Shown here piece by piece: positions 32,246-41,952 of a DNA stretch of 64,000 nt. The number at the start of each line of letters is the position of its first letter. The first letter of the stretch is position 1. The position numbers were made by a program, and so were the translations under genes. The stretch comes from Streptomyces sp. NBC_00554 (GTDB taxonomy: Bacteria > Actinomycetota > Actinomycetes > Streptomycetales > Streptomycetaceae): NCBI RefSeq assembly GCF_041431135.1, contig NZ_CP107799.1, positions 3,038,001-3,102,000 on the forward strand. Reading direction: 5' to 3'. Below the pieces are notes generated by a model. That model had not been told where the DNA came from. It saw nothing but the letters and a program-made list of their open reading frames with translations, and searched no databases.

Positions 32246-33115
32246 TCAGATCTCTCGGGCTAGTTGGTCCAGGAATCGGGGCGTCTCCTCCGGGGCGAGG
32301 GCACCCGCTCGCATGGCCTCGAACCTACGCGAGTACTTGAGCACCTCAAAAGGCTTGTCGATCACGGATACTGCACCGGAGGCATCGTCGGCCTGCACCA
32401 CGGATGGAAAGCGGGTGCCGAACCCGAGCACTTGGAAGGGCCCGCGCCCGTATCGGTAGGAGACCGAGGCCATGGGGAAGATCTGCACGGTGATGTTGTC
32501 GCGCTCTGCGAGCTCACGGATCTCCCGATACTGATCCCGCATGACGTCAGAACTCCCCATCACACGCCGCAGGAAGGCTTCGTCAAGGATTGCCCACAGC
32601 TCGATAGGGCTCTCATCCCGGGTGACCTGCTCCTTGCGCTCCATACGCAGCGTGATGCCGCGCTCCACGTATTCCGTGGTCGTCTCCTCCACAACCTTGG
32701 CCCTCTCCAGCAGAGCCCTGGCGTAGGACTCGGATTGGAGCAGCCCGAGCACGAAGTTGGGCTCCCACGCCTGGATGGCCTTGGCGTCCGTCTCCAGCCC
32801 GATGTACGTAGCCATGCCGGATGGCAGAAACGTCCGGTACGTCGACCACCAACCCCGGCTGAGCGAGTCCCGGTGCAACTCCATGAGGAAGTCGACGTCG
32901 TCCGGGTCCTCCACGCCGTACCGGTCGAGCAGCGCTCGCAGGTCGCCGGACTTCGGGAGCCCGATGTCACCCTTCTCGACGCGTGAGAGCTTCGGCTGAC
33001 TGAACCCCAGCCCGACCACAGCCTCCTCCATGGTGAATCCGGCACGTTCGCGCAACCTCCGGAGCTCGATGCCCAGTTGCAGCCGCCGTACTGTCGGCCC
33101 ACGCTTCGCCGCCAT
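32246..33115 (-). CDS. XRE-family regulator with DUF5753 domain
   Basis: 289 residues from ATG 33115, with GGGAGG upstream. The helix-turn-helix occupies about 10-65 (GFTMEEAVVGLGFSQPKLSR, VEKGDIGLPKSGDLRALLD). The rest is the DUF5753 ligand-like domain, with the typical YIGLETDAKAIQAWEPNFVL, LLQSESYARALL and ITVQIFPM segments. It forms an operon with the DUF397 gene (no gap) and is divergent from a HATPase gene. A perfect 15-bp palindrome 26 bp before the start is a likely autoregulatory site. Confidence 0.92.
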   Translation of the reverse strand: MAAKRGPTVRRLQLGIELRRLRERAGFTMEEAVVGLGFSQPKLSRVEKGDIGLPKSGDLRALLDRYGVEDPDDVDFLMELHRDSLSRGWWSTYRTFLPSGMATYIGLETDAKAIQAWEPNFVLGLLQSESYARALLERAKVVEETTTEYVERGITLRMERKEQVTRDESPIELWAILDEAFLRRVMGSSDVMRDQYREIRELAERDNITVQIFPMASVSYRYGRGPFQVLGFGTRFPSVVQADDASGAVSVIDKPFEVLKYSRRFEAMRAGALAPEETPRFLDQLAREI

Positions 33116-33140
33116 CTGCCGCCCTCCCGACGGAAGTTAC

Positions 33141-33155
33141 CCGCTTAGTAAGCGG
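33141..33155. promoter_or_regulatory. Candidate operator of the XRE regulator
   Basis: A perfect palindrome CCGCTTA-G-TAAGCGG lies in the 217-bp divergent region between the XRE gene and the ATPase gene, 26 bp upstream of the XRE start. Confidence 0.5.
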
Positions 33156-33332
33156 ATCTGCACCGAGTGTGACGTCCGGCGTCCGACGCGCGCAGTCGTT
33201 TGCATGAGTTACGGCATATACCAGTTATCTCAGCAGAGTGAAGTTCGACTGCATATTACGATCCACACGCCAGACGCTGGTTGGCACGCGGATCCGCTCT
33301 CCGCACGCCAACTACCGCGCCGGGAGCACAAG

Positions 33333-34047
33333 ATGAACTACACAACCCCCTCCGTACGACCCACGCCCGTGGCCTTGTACGCCTGCATCCACGACGCGAC
33401 CGACCCGGTCACCGTCATGCGATCCCTGTACGAGACGGCCACCGACCACGGCTGGAGGGTCGCAGCGTCCCTCTACGACTCGGGCCCCCTAACCCGCCCG
33501 CCGGCCCGACGTCTCGCCTGGCGCACTGTGACCGAACTCCTGGCTACACGAGACGTACTCGGGGTCGTCACGCCGGACAGCCATCACGTGGACCTCGCCA
33601 CCCTCACCGCCCACGGCGCGTTCGCGGAATACCGCACGCTCACGCAGCCCGCCCGACACCACTACCGCACAACGCTCCCGGCAGACCCCGCTCTCGTACG
33701 GGAGGCCAGACACGCCCTCAGGGCACGCCTCGCAGAGTGGCACGTATCCGAAGACACGGCCCAGACTGCCGAGTTGATCCTCAGCGAGCTGGTCACCAAC
33801 GCAGTCATCCACACAATCGGCCCAGACATCACGGTCGAGGTCTCGCACTCCAGGTATGACGAAGTACGCGTCGCCGTAACGGACCACTCCCCCCACCCGC
33901 CCCACTGCTGCTGCTTCCCACCCCGCACGCGACGAACACGGCCGCGGCCTGCCTTTGATCGAGGCACTGGCAACAAGCTGGGGAACGACTCCCGCACGTG
34001 ACGGCACGGGGAAAATGGTGTGGGCCCGAATCCCGGCGCCCAGTTGA
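33333..34047 (+). pseudogene. HATPase_c anti-sigma-type ATP-binding protein, frameshifted near C-terminus
   Basis: Starts at ATG 33333 behind GGGAG. The N-terminal 110 residues resemble recombinase-like or regulatory helices of abaA-region proteins. The ATPase N box ILSELVTNAVIHTIG is intact. After VTDHSPHPP the frame goes into Cys/Pro/Arg-rich sequence and stops at 34001. Removing one C from the CCCC run at 33900-33903 restores AAASHPARDEHGRGLPLIEALATSWG, the G2 box of the family, and a normal end WARIPAPS at TGA 34045. ATP binding should be lost in the unrepaired protein. It is a real indel or a homopolymer sequencing error. Partner of the neighbouring XRE and DUF397 genes. Confidence 0.8.
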
Positions 34048-34380
34048 TCAGCCGAAACGCCGCAGATCGCGGCGCGATCCTTCCGGGTTCGATGAAGCAC
34101 CCCCGCGCCGCCAGAATTGCCGCCACCAGGACGGTCCACACGCTCCGGGGATGGGATGGTCTTCAGCGGCGAGTTCGCCCAATGAGGGATTCGCCCTCGG
34201 CAACACGATTCGCCCGAGAGGCCACTTTCGGATAAATACTGCCGTCAGACACCCCAGAAGCCCCACCGGAATATAGTCCGGCGGGACTTCTGTCATTCAC
34301 AGCGGCGTTTCTGAACATCCGCCAAGACTAGCAAATCTGTATCTTCCGGATCAATCCAAAGGAATTCTTCGCGCAGTTGC
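34048..34380. other. AT-richer intergenic stretch between ATPase and immunity genes
   Basis: 333 bp with markedly lower GC than its surroundings. It holds the convergent terminator at 34255-34292 and overlapping short ORFs in several frames, none with recognisable domains. It could contain a decayed remnant of an older immunity gene, which I cannot prove. Confidence 0.4.
34255..34292. terminator. Convergent terminator of the toxin-immunity operon
   Basis: A 16-bp stem with two mismatches (CAGAAGCCCCACCGGA/TCCGGCGGGACTTCTG) and an ATATAG loop lies between the plus-strand ATPase gene and the minus-strand immunity gene. Confidence 0.7.
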
Positions 34381-34797
34381 TCAAGGACTACTCCAAACAA
34401 CTCTTTGCTCCACAGATACGCCTGGAGTATCGACCGGGACAGCCCCGCCAAGCAAAGCGCTTGCCCTCTTGCACAGCACGAGCCCAGTGCTTCTTCTGGA
34501 CCGAAGAGCAAGAGCAAGACTCCGCTCACCCCAGCTATTGGGGAGCCCGGAAAGTTCAAGAATCTCGCGAGTTTCCCCCTCGCTGGCAATAGCGATTTCT
34601 ATCGACTCATGCCGGGTAGCCAATTTAATGGCACTCACTCCCTCGAAGAGCAGATCCAGGCAAATGCTATCCACCTCGTCGGGAACTGCCCTTAGCAGCA
34701 GCTGGGAGTGGCCGATCCCATATCGCCACACCCTGAACGTACGTTCGGAACTGAACGTAATCGAGCCACCAGGCGTCTCATTTGAACGGGTTGTCAA
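34381..34797 (-). CDS. Putative immunity protein of the RHS toxin
   Basis: 138 residues from TTG 34797, overlapping the last 20 bp of the RHS toxin gene. This is the usual place for the cognate immunity gene of a polymorphic toxin. The sequence opens MTTRSNETPGGSITFSSERT, continues FRVWRYGIGHSQLLLRAVPD, and is a soluble alpha/beta-looking protein with no known motif. Base composition is clearly lower in GC than the flanking chromosome, like the toxin tip, which is common for exchangeable toxin-immunity cassettes. An overlapping frame (34293-34589) also looks coding at its end, so a frameshift near 34550 is not excluded. Function is inferred from position only. Confidence 0.6.
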   Translation of the reverse strand: MTTRSNETPGGSITFSSERTFRVWRYGIGHSQLLLRAVPDEVDSICLDLLFEGVSAIKLATRHESIEIAIASEGETREILELSGLPNSWGERSLALALRSRRSTGLVLCKRASALLGGAVPVDTPGVSVEQRVVWSSP

Positions 34798-37700
34798 CGA
34801 CGCTCCCTCCTCGATACCAAGTGATCCGACTCCACGTGTCTGGTGACTGGCTAACCCTATGCAGTTCCCAGTTCGTCAGACCTTCAAATCCGCTTGGATC
34901 GACAGATTTACCGGCGGCTGCGGATGCAACCGGATCATCAATCCCGTCCAAATTGAACGAGATCCTAGTTCTGGAGCCCGAAGACAGGAAAGTGTCCAAC
35001 TTCTTGTGCCAAGCACCATTTCCCGGCCACTCACTGTATGTAACGCCGCCAGTCTCCATGCCAAATTCGTCGAGCGCCATCGGATTTCCATCCACCTCCT
35101 GCAAACCGAGTGCAATATGGTCACAGGAAGAGTTGTGAACCAGAACTGGGGTGGTCCCGGCGAGCACATAGTACGTGTGCAGGCCTTCGACCGTGAGGTT
35201 GTAGGTACGTGCACGCTGGGTGAATGGCCTGTTCTCCGTGACGATGACGGTGCTGCCGTCGTCGGTGAGGAGGGTCATGCCGGCTTCGAAGTGCTGGGCC
35301 TCAGTCCAGCGCTTCTCGGACGGGGACCAGAAGGGGTGTTCATACGTCGCCGTCAGATGTTCAACGCCCTCCTCCGCCGCGATGGAGAGCTCGTTGAAGT
35401 GCTTGTCGCTGTCGGTGACAATGAGCCGAGTGACCGCCCGAGGACCGGTGTCTCCGGTTTCAGGGTCTGTTGCCAGTACCTTGTCGCCCGGCTTGACGTC
35501 CTCGATGTCTTTGGTTGTCCGGTCGGCCATGAGGACGTCGGTTCCTGGCAGGAAGCACATGCAGTCTTTCAAAAGCTGCCGGACGCTGGTACCCGTCGCC
35601 GAGGCTCCCACGGCGGCTCCCCTTGCCGCTATCCTCCCCCAGCCCCAACCGACAAGTGCCAGGACGTCGGTGACGATTGCCTCAATGCAATCACCTTTCC
35701 CCGTGAGACAGTTGATGTTCGCCGTCACACCAAATGGATCGGGTCCGAGTTCAAGAAGGCCTGCATTTGCTGCCGTGGCGCAGAATGCTCCGTATTTGGT
35801 GTCTGAAGGGCTGGAGCTCCCGCACAGGCCGACTGCCCATGTGTGCAGCGCCTCGTCATAGGTGTCGCCAGGAAAGAGCATCCCCCTGGCGATGAGTTCC
35901 TCTTCGGTGGGGACAGGAACGCCATTGACAATGAGAGGGTCACCGTCGCCGCCGCCAGTGGATGTGCCGTTGCTGCCACTGGAGCTTGCGCTGTTGCTGC
36001 CACTGACCTTCTTGCCGTCATGGTCGTAGCATCCCTGGGTGGTGCAGCCGGGCCCGTTCCCTTGCGCCGGAGCCCAGGCGCTGTCGGGGTTGTCCACACT
36101 GCAGCCGTCGCAGTAAAGACCGGTGGGGTCGCTGCTAGTGGTGGGATTGTTCCCGGCGTAGCTGTAGCCGTTCAGAGATTGGTGCTGCTCCGGTGTGAGC
36201 AGCGGGTCGACACTGATGAACTGACCGGTGGAGGGGTCGTATTCGCGGGCTGCGATGTGTGTCAGTCCGGTGCCGGAGTCCGCCGACATTCCTAGGAAGC
36301 CCTTATCGTCCGGCCAGACGCCGGTCGTCTGGCCACGGCTTGTTCCGAACGGTGTGGTGTAGCGCTTGGTGAGAGCCTGAGTGGAGTCACTGGTAACGGC
36401 GATGGAACTGGTGCCGTGGTGGTCGGCGGCGAGGAAGCTCAGTTTCTCGGTGCCGGACTCGTTGGTGCGCAGGGCGATGGTGGCACCGGCCGCCGTGTAG
36501 TAGCGGTTGGCCCATGTCTTGCCGGTCTTGAGGTGGACCTCGGTAGAGCCGAGGTACAGCACGGTCTCACCATTGGTGGCGTTGTCGCGGCGGATGAGGA
36601 GTTCGCCGTTGGCGTCGTAGACGAAGTTGGTGGCGGTTGCCGCTGTGTCGTCGGTGACGCGGGTGAGGCTGCTCTCCGCGTTCCAGGCGAGGGTCTGGGT
36701 GGTGGTGGAGCCGGCCTTCTTGACACGCTTCTTCGTGTTGCCGGTGTTGTCGTACTGGTACTGGGGCGTGAGCCCGGTGCAGTTGCCAGTGGTTGTGGTG
36801 GCGGTCAGGGCGTGCGTGCGTGCGGCGTCGTAGCAGGAGGTCGTGGTGACGGGTGTTCCGGTGTTCTGCTTCTCGGTCTTGCGCTGGCCGGAGGCAGTGT
36901 AGGTGTAGCTCGTCCAGTAGGGCGCGGGGCCGCCGAGGTTGGCCGTGGTGCGGCCAGAGGCGGCACAGTCCGTGGTCTTCGGGGTCCAGGCCTCGGTGAG
37001 ACGGCGGTAGGCGTCGTAGGTGAAGCACTGGTTGTCGGTGCCGGTACCGATATTCGCGCTGTCGGTTATGGCCGTGACGTTGCCGGCCTGGTCGTATCTG
37101 TAGGTGAGGTCCTGGATCGGGCCGCGCGTCTGGTCGTCGACGGCTGCCCCGGTCAGACGGCCAGTGCCCTTCTCGTAGAAGTTGGTGAGAAAGACCCTCT
37201 TGGTGCCTTCGGCCGTTGAGGTACCGAGCTGCAGTTGGCCCACCTGGCCGAGCGCTGAGTAGCTGGTGGCAAGCAGGTAGCCGGAGGCGCCGGAGAGTTC
37301 GTTGTTCAGGCCCGAGCTGTTGTAGCGGTACTCGAGGGTCTCCGCAGCCAGGCCTCCGGCGGCGGGTTCCTTGTTGGTGTTGACCGTGCCGTCGAGCCGG
37401 TACGTCGTCTCGAAGATCGTGGTGGGCGCGATCGCTTTCGAGGTGACGAGCGGGTCGTCGTCAGGCAGGGTCAGAGTCGTGGCAGTGGCTCGGTTCAGGC
37501 TGTCGTAGGTGGTGACCTGCTGGGTGTAGGCCTTGGCGGGCGGGGTCGCGCCGTTCTCGTAGCGGATGGAGGCGGTGGGCAGGCCCTTGAGGACGGTGTC
37601 GTACGTCCAGGCAGTGAGCTGGTTCGCCTCGGTGCGACTGGTCTGCCACAAGCCGGTCTTGCGGCCGAGCTCGTCGTAGCCGTACAGGAGGACCCGGTTC

Positions 37701-40700
37701 TCGCTGTCCTTCGTGGTGTCGACCTGGTCGAGTTCCGTGTAGGTGGTGTTCGTGGTGCCTGTGTCAGGATCGATCGCCTTGACCTCCCGGCCGAACAGGT
37801 CGTACTCGTAAGTCCACTTGGTGTCGTCCGGGGCGGTGATGGTGCTCGGCATGCCGTCGCGGGTGTAGGTGTTGCGGACCCGCGTGTAGGGGGTGGTGGA
37901 GGAGGAGCCGTACTCGGTGTCGTTGGGCTGGGTTCCCGCGTAGGTGCGGGTCTCCGCGGTGCGGCCGAGGGCGTCGACGATGGTGCGCGTGGCGTTGCCG
38001 CCCTCGACGGCCGTGGTGGCGACCGAATCACCGGTGTAAGTCGCGGTGGTGCTCCACTTCTTCACCCCGTCGATGAGCAGGGTCGACGTTGTGGCACGGC
38101 CGACGCCATCGAACTGCGTCCCTGTCTGAGTCGCCCCGCCGTAAGGCACCTGGGTGTAGGTGCTTTTGGGGGCGGTGGTGTTGTCGTAGACGTCCGTGTA
38201 TGCCTCATAGGCCAGGCCGCGACTGTCGTAGCGGGTGTCAGTCAGAATCCGTCCACCCTGTGGGGAGGAAACCTGGGTCTGAATCGGGCGCAGCTGCGAG
38301 TCATACAGGGCATAGGCGGTTTCGTAACTGGTGCCGTCCGCCTTGAGCGTCGCGGCGGAGGCCCACGGAGCCTTGTCACGCACGAGACCGTAGGCGTACT
38401 TGGCGCTGGGGCTGTCACCTGCGGACTTGGAGCGGTTGGGCAGCCAGGTGGCAGTGATGCGGCCAAGTGCGTCGTAGGAGTTTTCGGACCGCTTGACGTT
38501 GGCATCGAGGACATAGTTGACCGTGCCGCGGGCCGGGTCGTAGACCGTGGTCGTCTGGTGGGCTTGGTTGTTGGAGGACAGCCTCGGGTTGGTGGAGACC
38601 TTTGTGGCCAGCGGGCCGGCAGCGGCTGGGTAGTAGGCAGTGGTTGTGGTGCGGCCCTTGGCGTCAGTAACGGTGAGCAGTCGGCCGAGCTTCGCGGTGG
38701 CGGTGTCGTACGTGGTTTTGGCGACGGTCTGCCATCCGGCGGCGGCGGAGGGGTTGCGGTCGGCGGTACCAGAGGCGGCCGGGTAGGCCTTGGCACGGCC
38801 AGTCCAAGTCGGCAGGCCCAGGGTCGGGGTCTGGTCCGGGCTCCACCCGGTGGTGGAGGCGTTGTCGTATACGACGGCGGTGTCGCCCAGAACGTCGCCA
38901 CGGCTGCCCGAGGAGGTAGGCAGGTTCACGGTGTCGTCGGTATTGGCACAGGGCTTGGCGACCGTGCGGGTGCGGGAGACGAGCGCGGTGAGGCCCTTGG
39001 CATCGTTGCGCGCGTACCAGGTACGCGCGCAGGTCTCATCCCCGGTCACCGACCAGTCGCCGTGGTTCTCGACGGATGTGGTCATGCCGTACGTGCTGTC
39101 GTACGTGTTGGAGACCGCAGTGACACGCCACTTCTTGGCGACAGCGAGGTAGGTCTGGCTGTAGGTGCGGGCGGTCTGCAGGAAGTACGCCTTGATGCTG
39201 GCGTAAGACTTCTGCTGACTGGCCGTCTGCTGGGCCCACGTGTTGTTGACAGTGTTGGAGATCGCGGTGGCCCCGTCGTAGGTGATCTCCTGCCGGACGA
39301 ATCCCGCGTAGTGGTCGTGATCCGTCCAGTCGGCGACATCGAGATCATCCAGCGTCGTCGCTGGATCGTTGCCCGCGACGTTGTCGAGGTCAATGCCCTT
39401 CACGACTGCGGTCCGGGTCGTGCCGTCCTTGCGCTTGTCGCCGTTCAACCCTTGCATGAACAGCTTGACGTTCTTGGAGCGCGTGGTTCCGAGGTCGCCC
39501 GTGTAGGTGGTGACCATCTGGTAGCCGCGCCAGATCGACCAGGTGCGCTCGCTTTCCTTGGTGAAGGGGTCGTCGTTGTAGTGCCAGCCGGGAGCTGAGT
39601 ACTCGTAGGACAGCTGAGTGCCCGGATTACCGGCGCCGGGGTCATTGGTGGTGATCGCGGTGACGCGGTACTTGTGGAACCAGTCCAGCTGCGGGTCGCC
39701 ACCGTTGACAGGCCAGTAGACCGGATAGCAGGACAGGCTGTTGCTGTCCTCGGCGGCGGGCATGTTATTGCCACGCACGCACTCCGGTTCGGAGAAGGTG
39801 ACGGAAGTGATCGCGCCGGTCTCCGAGATGACGGACTCGATGCGAGGCCGAGTCAGAGCCACGATGTCGTCACCGGTGGAGTCGACCCGGTTGGGGCGCT
39901 GCTGATAGGTGAAGTCGATCGGGGGCACCGTGATGGCCGTGCCGTTCTTGCCGGTACGGGTCAAGGACTTCAGGACCAGGACCTGGTCGGAACTGTTGCC
40001 GATGTCCTGCCCATCGAAGAACTCCTGGGCCAGTGCGTAGGAGTCGACCGGTATGAAGGCGTCCGGCTCGGCGGCCCGCGACCAGAAGTAGGTGTCGATG
40101 CCCGTCAGGCGCTTACGGGTGAAGAAGGCCGGACCGATGGCCTTGCAATCGGCCTCGCTGGCCGCACAGATGGTGTCGAAGGGGACGTCGGGCCAGTTGT
40201 CAGCCGTGTCCTCGGTCAGGGACGAGCAGTCGGAGGCGGTGCAGCGCTCCTTGTAGGCGAAGGTGACCTTGTCGGAGGCGGGAGCAGTGAACAGCGTGTC
40301 ACTGCGCTGGCCGTAACGGATCTCCTCCAGATAACCGCCGCGCGTGTATGAGGCCAAGGCCGTCTTGTCACCATTCTTGGCGTAGCTGTTGCTCTCCTTC
40401 GCATACCAGTAGGTGGAAGCATTGCCGTGGACGTCCTCGACCAGGTCGAGACTCCACCGCCACGCCTGTGTCTCCGCACGATCCTTGAACTCACTGCCCG
40501 AGCTGTAGCCGGGCTCACCGCTGTCGTCGCCGAAAACCGGCACCGTCCACACCGAGTTTGTACGCTCACTCCCGGCACCCGGAAGCTTGTTCAGACCGAA
40601 TGTGTAGGCGGTGCCGTCGCTGGTCACGATCTTCCAGTGCTCGCCATTGGCGTCACCGTTGTCCGCGCTGGTGAGCTGGGTGACCTTGGAAGCGTCGTCG

Positions 40701-41824
40701 TCCTTGAGGTGCCAGACACCTGTGGTGTCGTCCTTGACCAGTTCGGTTGCCTTGCCGTTAAGCACCAGTGAGGCGTTGTCATACTTCCAGCACAGGTCGA
40801 ACTTGTCGGTCTGGCCGTCGTCCTCGCACGAGCCGTACTTGCGCTCGATGTACGACGAGGTCAGGTCAAAGCCCTCACCGACGAGGGAGCCCTGGTTGTT
40901 GGTGTTCGCGGCACGCCCGTCGATGCTGCCGGAGTTGTAGGACAGCGCCAGCGAGGGGGCCGGACCCGCTGCCGCGGGAGGCGCGGTGATCGGGTAGGAC
41001 CAGCTGAACGCCCCGGATGAACTGCCGGCCTGCCAGGATGCGGACGCCCCCAGCGGCGTCGCCTTGAAGTCGCCGAAGCCTGCAGTGGAAGTCGTGGCCG
41101 AGGTGGCCATCAACGCCATGACCGTTGGTACGTCGTCCGAGGTTCCCGCGACGCTGGTGCGGGCGGTGACGGTCTGGCTGCGCAGATCATTGTCCGACGC
41201 CGCGACCCCGGTGCTACGGCACTGATCCTTCTGGGGCGTCGTGAGGGCGCATGCCGGCAGAGTGACTAGCCCCAGACGAGAGGACCAGTTTCCGCCGACA
41301 GCGGAGGCAAAAGAGCCGTAGTCGACGGCGACTTGGGCAGCTCCAGGGCGGTCCGCCGTGACCGTGAAGAGGACGCCGGTCACACCCGCGCGGCGGGCGG
41401 CCTGCTGGTCCAGGACAGTGACTTTCGCCTTGCCCGAGGCCACCGACCGTGCCTGGCGCGACGTGCTGCTGACCTTCACCGCCTCCACCGTGACGAGCGC
41501 CTTGTCGTCCGGCGCAAGGGCCAGATCCCTCGTGGATACGGACCCGTTCGGCCACGCTGCCCGGCGTTCCACCCGGGCCGATTCCACCAGCTTTTGGTTG
41601 GCTTCCTTCTGCTTGGCCACCTTGGCCCGGGCCGCCTTGGCCTGCGGTGAGGTGACCTCCAGTACCTTGGAGGGTTTGACGCCGGGCACCTCGGGGCGCC
41701 CCGGCAGCTCTGCCGCCGACGCCAGAGGTGTGAGCGAAGCCGGAACGGACAGCACCACCGCAAGGAGCACAGTCAGCGCGGCCCGTCGACCACGTGGGCG
41801 GGACGGAAACAGGCGAAGGGACAC
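34778..41824 (-). CDS. Giant secreted RHS-repeat polymorphic toxin with HINT domain
   Basis: 2,348 residues from GTG 41824 with GGAGAG upstream. Sec signal peptide (RRAALTVLLAVVLSVPASLTPLASA). A long N-terminal region carries WDS-like and beta-rich segments (about 150-950), then dozens of YD/RHS repeats (YDALGRITATW, YDELGRKTGLW, YDSLNRATA). The RHS core ends with REYDPSTGQFISVDPLL and NPTTSSDPTGLY near residue 2050. A HINT/intein-like peptidase follows, beginning CMCFLPGTDVLMADRTTKDI and ending TPVLVHN, and it should cut off the tip. The last about 115 residues are the toxin: HIALGLQEVDGNPMALDEFG, TYSEWPGNGAWHKKL, ISFNLDGIDDPV, NWELHRVSQSPDTWSRITWY. I do not recognise that toxin fold. Its immunity gene overlaps the stop codon. 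Confidence 0.93.
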   Translation of the reverse strand: MSLRLFPSRPRGRRAALTVLLAVVLSVPASLTPLASAAELPGRPEVPGVKPSKVLEVTSPQAKAARAKVAKQKEANQKLVESARVERRAAWPNGSVSTRDLALAPDDKALVTVEAVKVSSTSRQARSVASGKAKVTVLDQQAARRAGVTGVLFTVTADRPGAAQVAVDYGSFASAVGGNWSSRLGLVTLPACALTTPQKDQCRSTGVAASDNDLRSQTVTARTSVAGTSDDVPTVMALMATSATTSTAGFGDFKATPLGASASWQAGSSSGAFSWSYPITAPPAAAGPAPSLALSYNSGSIDGRAANTNNQGSLVGEGFDLTSSYIERKYGSCEDDGQTDKFDLCWKYDNASLVLNGKATELVKDDTTGVWHLKDDDASKVTQLTSADNGDANGEHWKIVTSDGTAYTFGLNKLPGAGSERTNSVWTVPVFGDDSGEPGYSSGSEFKDRAETQAWRWSLDLVEDVHGNASTYWYAKESNSYAKNGDKTALASYTRGGYLEEIRYGQRSDTLFTAPASDKVTFAYKERCTASDCSSLTEDTADNWPDVPFDTICAASEADCKAIGPAFFTRKRLTGIDTYFWSRAAEPDAFIPVDSYALAQEFFDGQDIGNSSDQVLVLKSLTRTGKNGTAITVPPIDFTYQQRPNRVDSTGDDIVALTRPRIESVISETGAITSVTFSEPECVRGNNMPAAEDSNSLSCYPVYWPVNGGDPQLDWFHKYRVTAITTNDPGAGNPGTQLSYEYSAPGWHYNDDPFTKESERTWSIWRGYQMVTTYTGDLGTTRSKNVKLFMQGLNGDKRKDGTTRTAVVKGIDLDNVAGNDPATTLDDLDVADWTDHDHYAGFVRQEITYDGATAISNTVNNTWAQQTASQQKSYASIKAYFLQTARTYSQTYLAVAKKWRVTAVSNTYDSTYGMTTSVENHGDWSVTGDETCARTWYARNDAKGLTALVSRTRTVAKPCANTDDTVNLPTSSGSRGDVLGDTAVVYDNASTTGWSPDQTPTLGLPTWTGRAKAYPAASGTADRNPSAAAGWQTVAKTTYDTATAKLGRLLTVTDAKGRTTTTAYYPAAAGPLATKVSTNPRLSSNNQAHQTTTVYDPARGTVNYVLDANVKRSENSYDALGRITATWLPNRSKSAGDSPSAKYAYGLVRDKAPWASAATLKADGTSYETAYALYDSQLRPIQTQVSSPQGGRILTDTRYDSRGLAYEAYTDVYDNTTAPKSTYTQVPYGGATQTGTQFDGVGRATTSTLLIDGVKKWSTTATYTGDSVATTAVEGGNATRTIVDALGRTAETRTYAGTQPNDTEYGSSSTTPYTRVRNTYTRDGMPSTITAPDDTKWTYEYDLFGREVKAIDPDTGTTNTTYTELDQVDTTKDSENRVLLYGYDELGRKTGLWQTSRTEANQLTAWTYDTVLKGLPTASIRYENGATPPAKAYTQQVTTYDSLNRATATTLTLPDDDPLVTSKAIAPTTIFETTYRLDGTVNTNKEPAAGGLAAETLEYRYNSSGLNNELSGASGYLLATSYSALGQVGQLQLGTSTAEGTKRVFLTNFYEKGTGRLTGAAVDDQTRGPIQDLTYRYDQAGNVTAITDSANIGTGTDNQCFTYDAYRRLTEAWTPKTTDCAASGRTTANLGGPAPYWTSYTYTASGQRKTEKQNTGTPVTTTSCYDAARTHALTATTTTGNCTGLTPQYQYDNTGNTKKRVKKAGSTTTQTLAWNAESSLTRVTDDTAATATNFVYDANGELLIRRDNATNGETVLYLGSTEVHLKTGKTWANRYYTAAGATIALRTNESGTEKLSFLAADHHGTSSIAVTSDSTQALTKRYTTPFGTSRGQTTGVWPDDKGFLGMSADSGTGLTHIAAREYDPSTGQFISVDPLLTPEQHQSLNGYSYAGNNPTTSSDPTGLYCDGCSVDNPDSAWAPAQGNGPGCTTQGCYDHDGKKVSGSNSASSSGSNGTSTGGGDGDPLIVNGVPVPTEEELIARGMLFPGDTYDEALHTWAVGLCGSSSPSDTKYGAFCATAANAGLLELGPDPFGVTANINCLTGKGDCIEAIVTDVLALVGWGWGRIAARGAAVGASATGTSVRQLLKDCMCFLPGTDVLMADRTTKDIEDVKPGDKVLATDPETGDTGPRAVTRLIVTDSDKHFNELSIAAEEGVEHLTATYEHPFWSPSEKRWTEAQHFEAGMTLLTDDGSTVIVTENRPFTQRARTYNLTVEGLHTYYVLAGTTPVLVHNSSCDHIALGLQEVDGNPMALDEFGMETGGVTYSEWPGNGAWHKKLDTFLSSGSRTRISFNLDGIDDPVASAAAGKSVDPSGFEGLTNWELHRVSQSPDTWSRITWYRGGSVVDNPFK

Positions 41825-41901
41825 GGGAGAGCTCTCCAGAGGGTGAAGGGCAGCCGGTGTGCGGCAGGAAACTTGGAAGATGAGGTGTGTCGGCAGAGGG
41901 G

Positions 41902-41951
41902 CTCGTCCTGTGCCCGCCCGCTCTGTGATGGGCGAGCGGGCACAGGACGAG
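41902..41951 (-). terminator. Strong hairpin between LamG and RHS genes
   Basis: A perfect 16-bp stem CTCGTCCTGTGCCCGC/GCGGGCACAGGACGAG directly after the LamG stop codon and before the RHS toxin start. It may lower toxin expression relative to its partner, or end the first transcript. Confidence 0.6.
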
Positions 41952-41952
41952 G

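Noticed and set aside
34293..34589. Alternative minus-strand ORF overlapping the immunity gene
   Set aside because: Its end looks partly coding, but it has no ribosome site, and the longer frame directly coupled to the toxin stop is the simpler choice.
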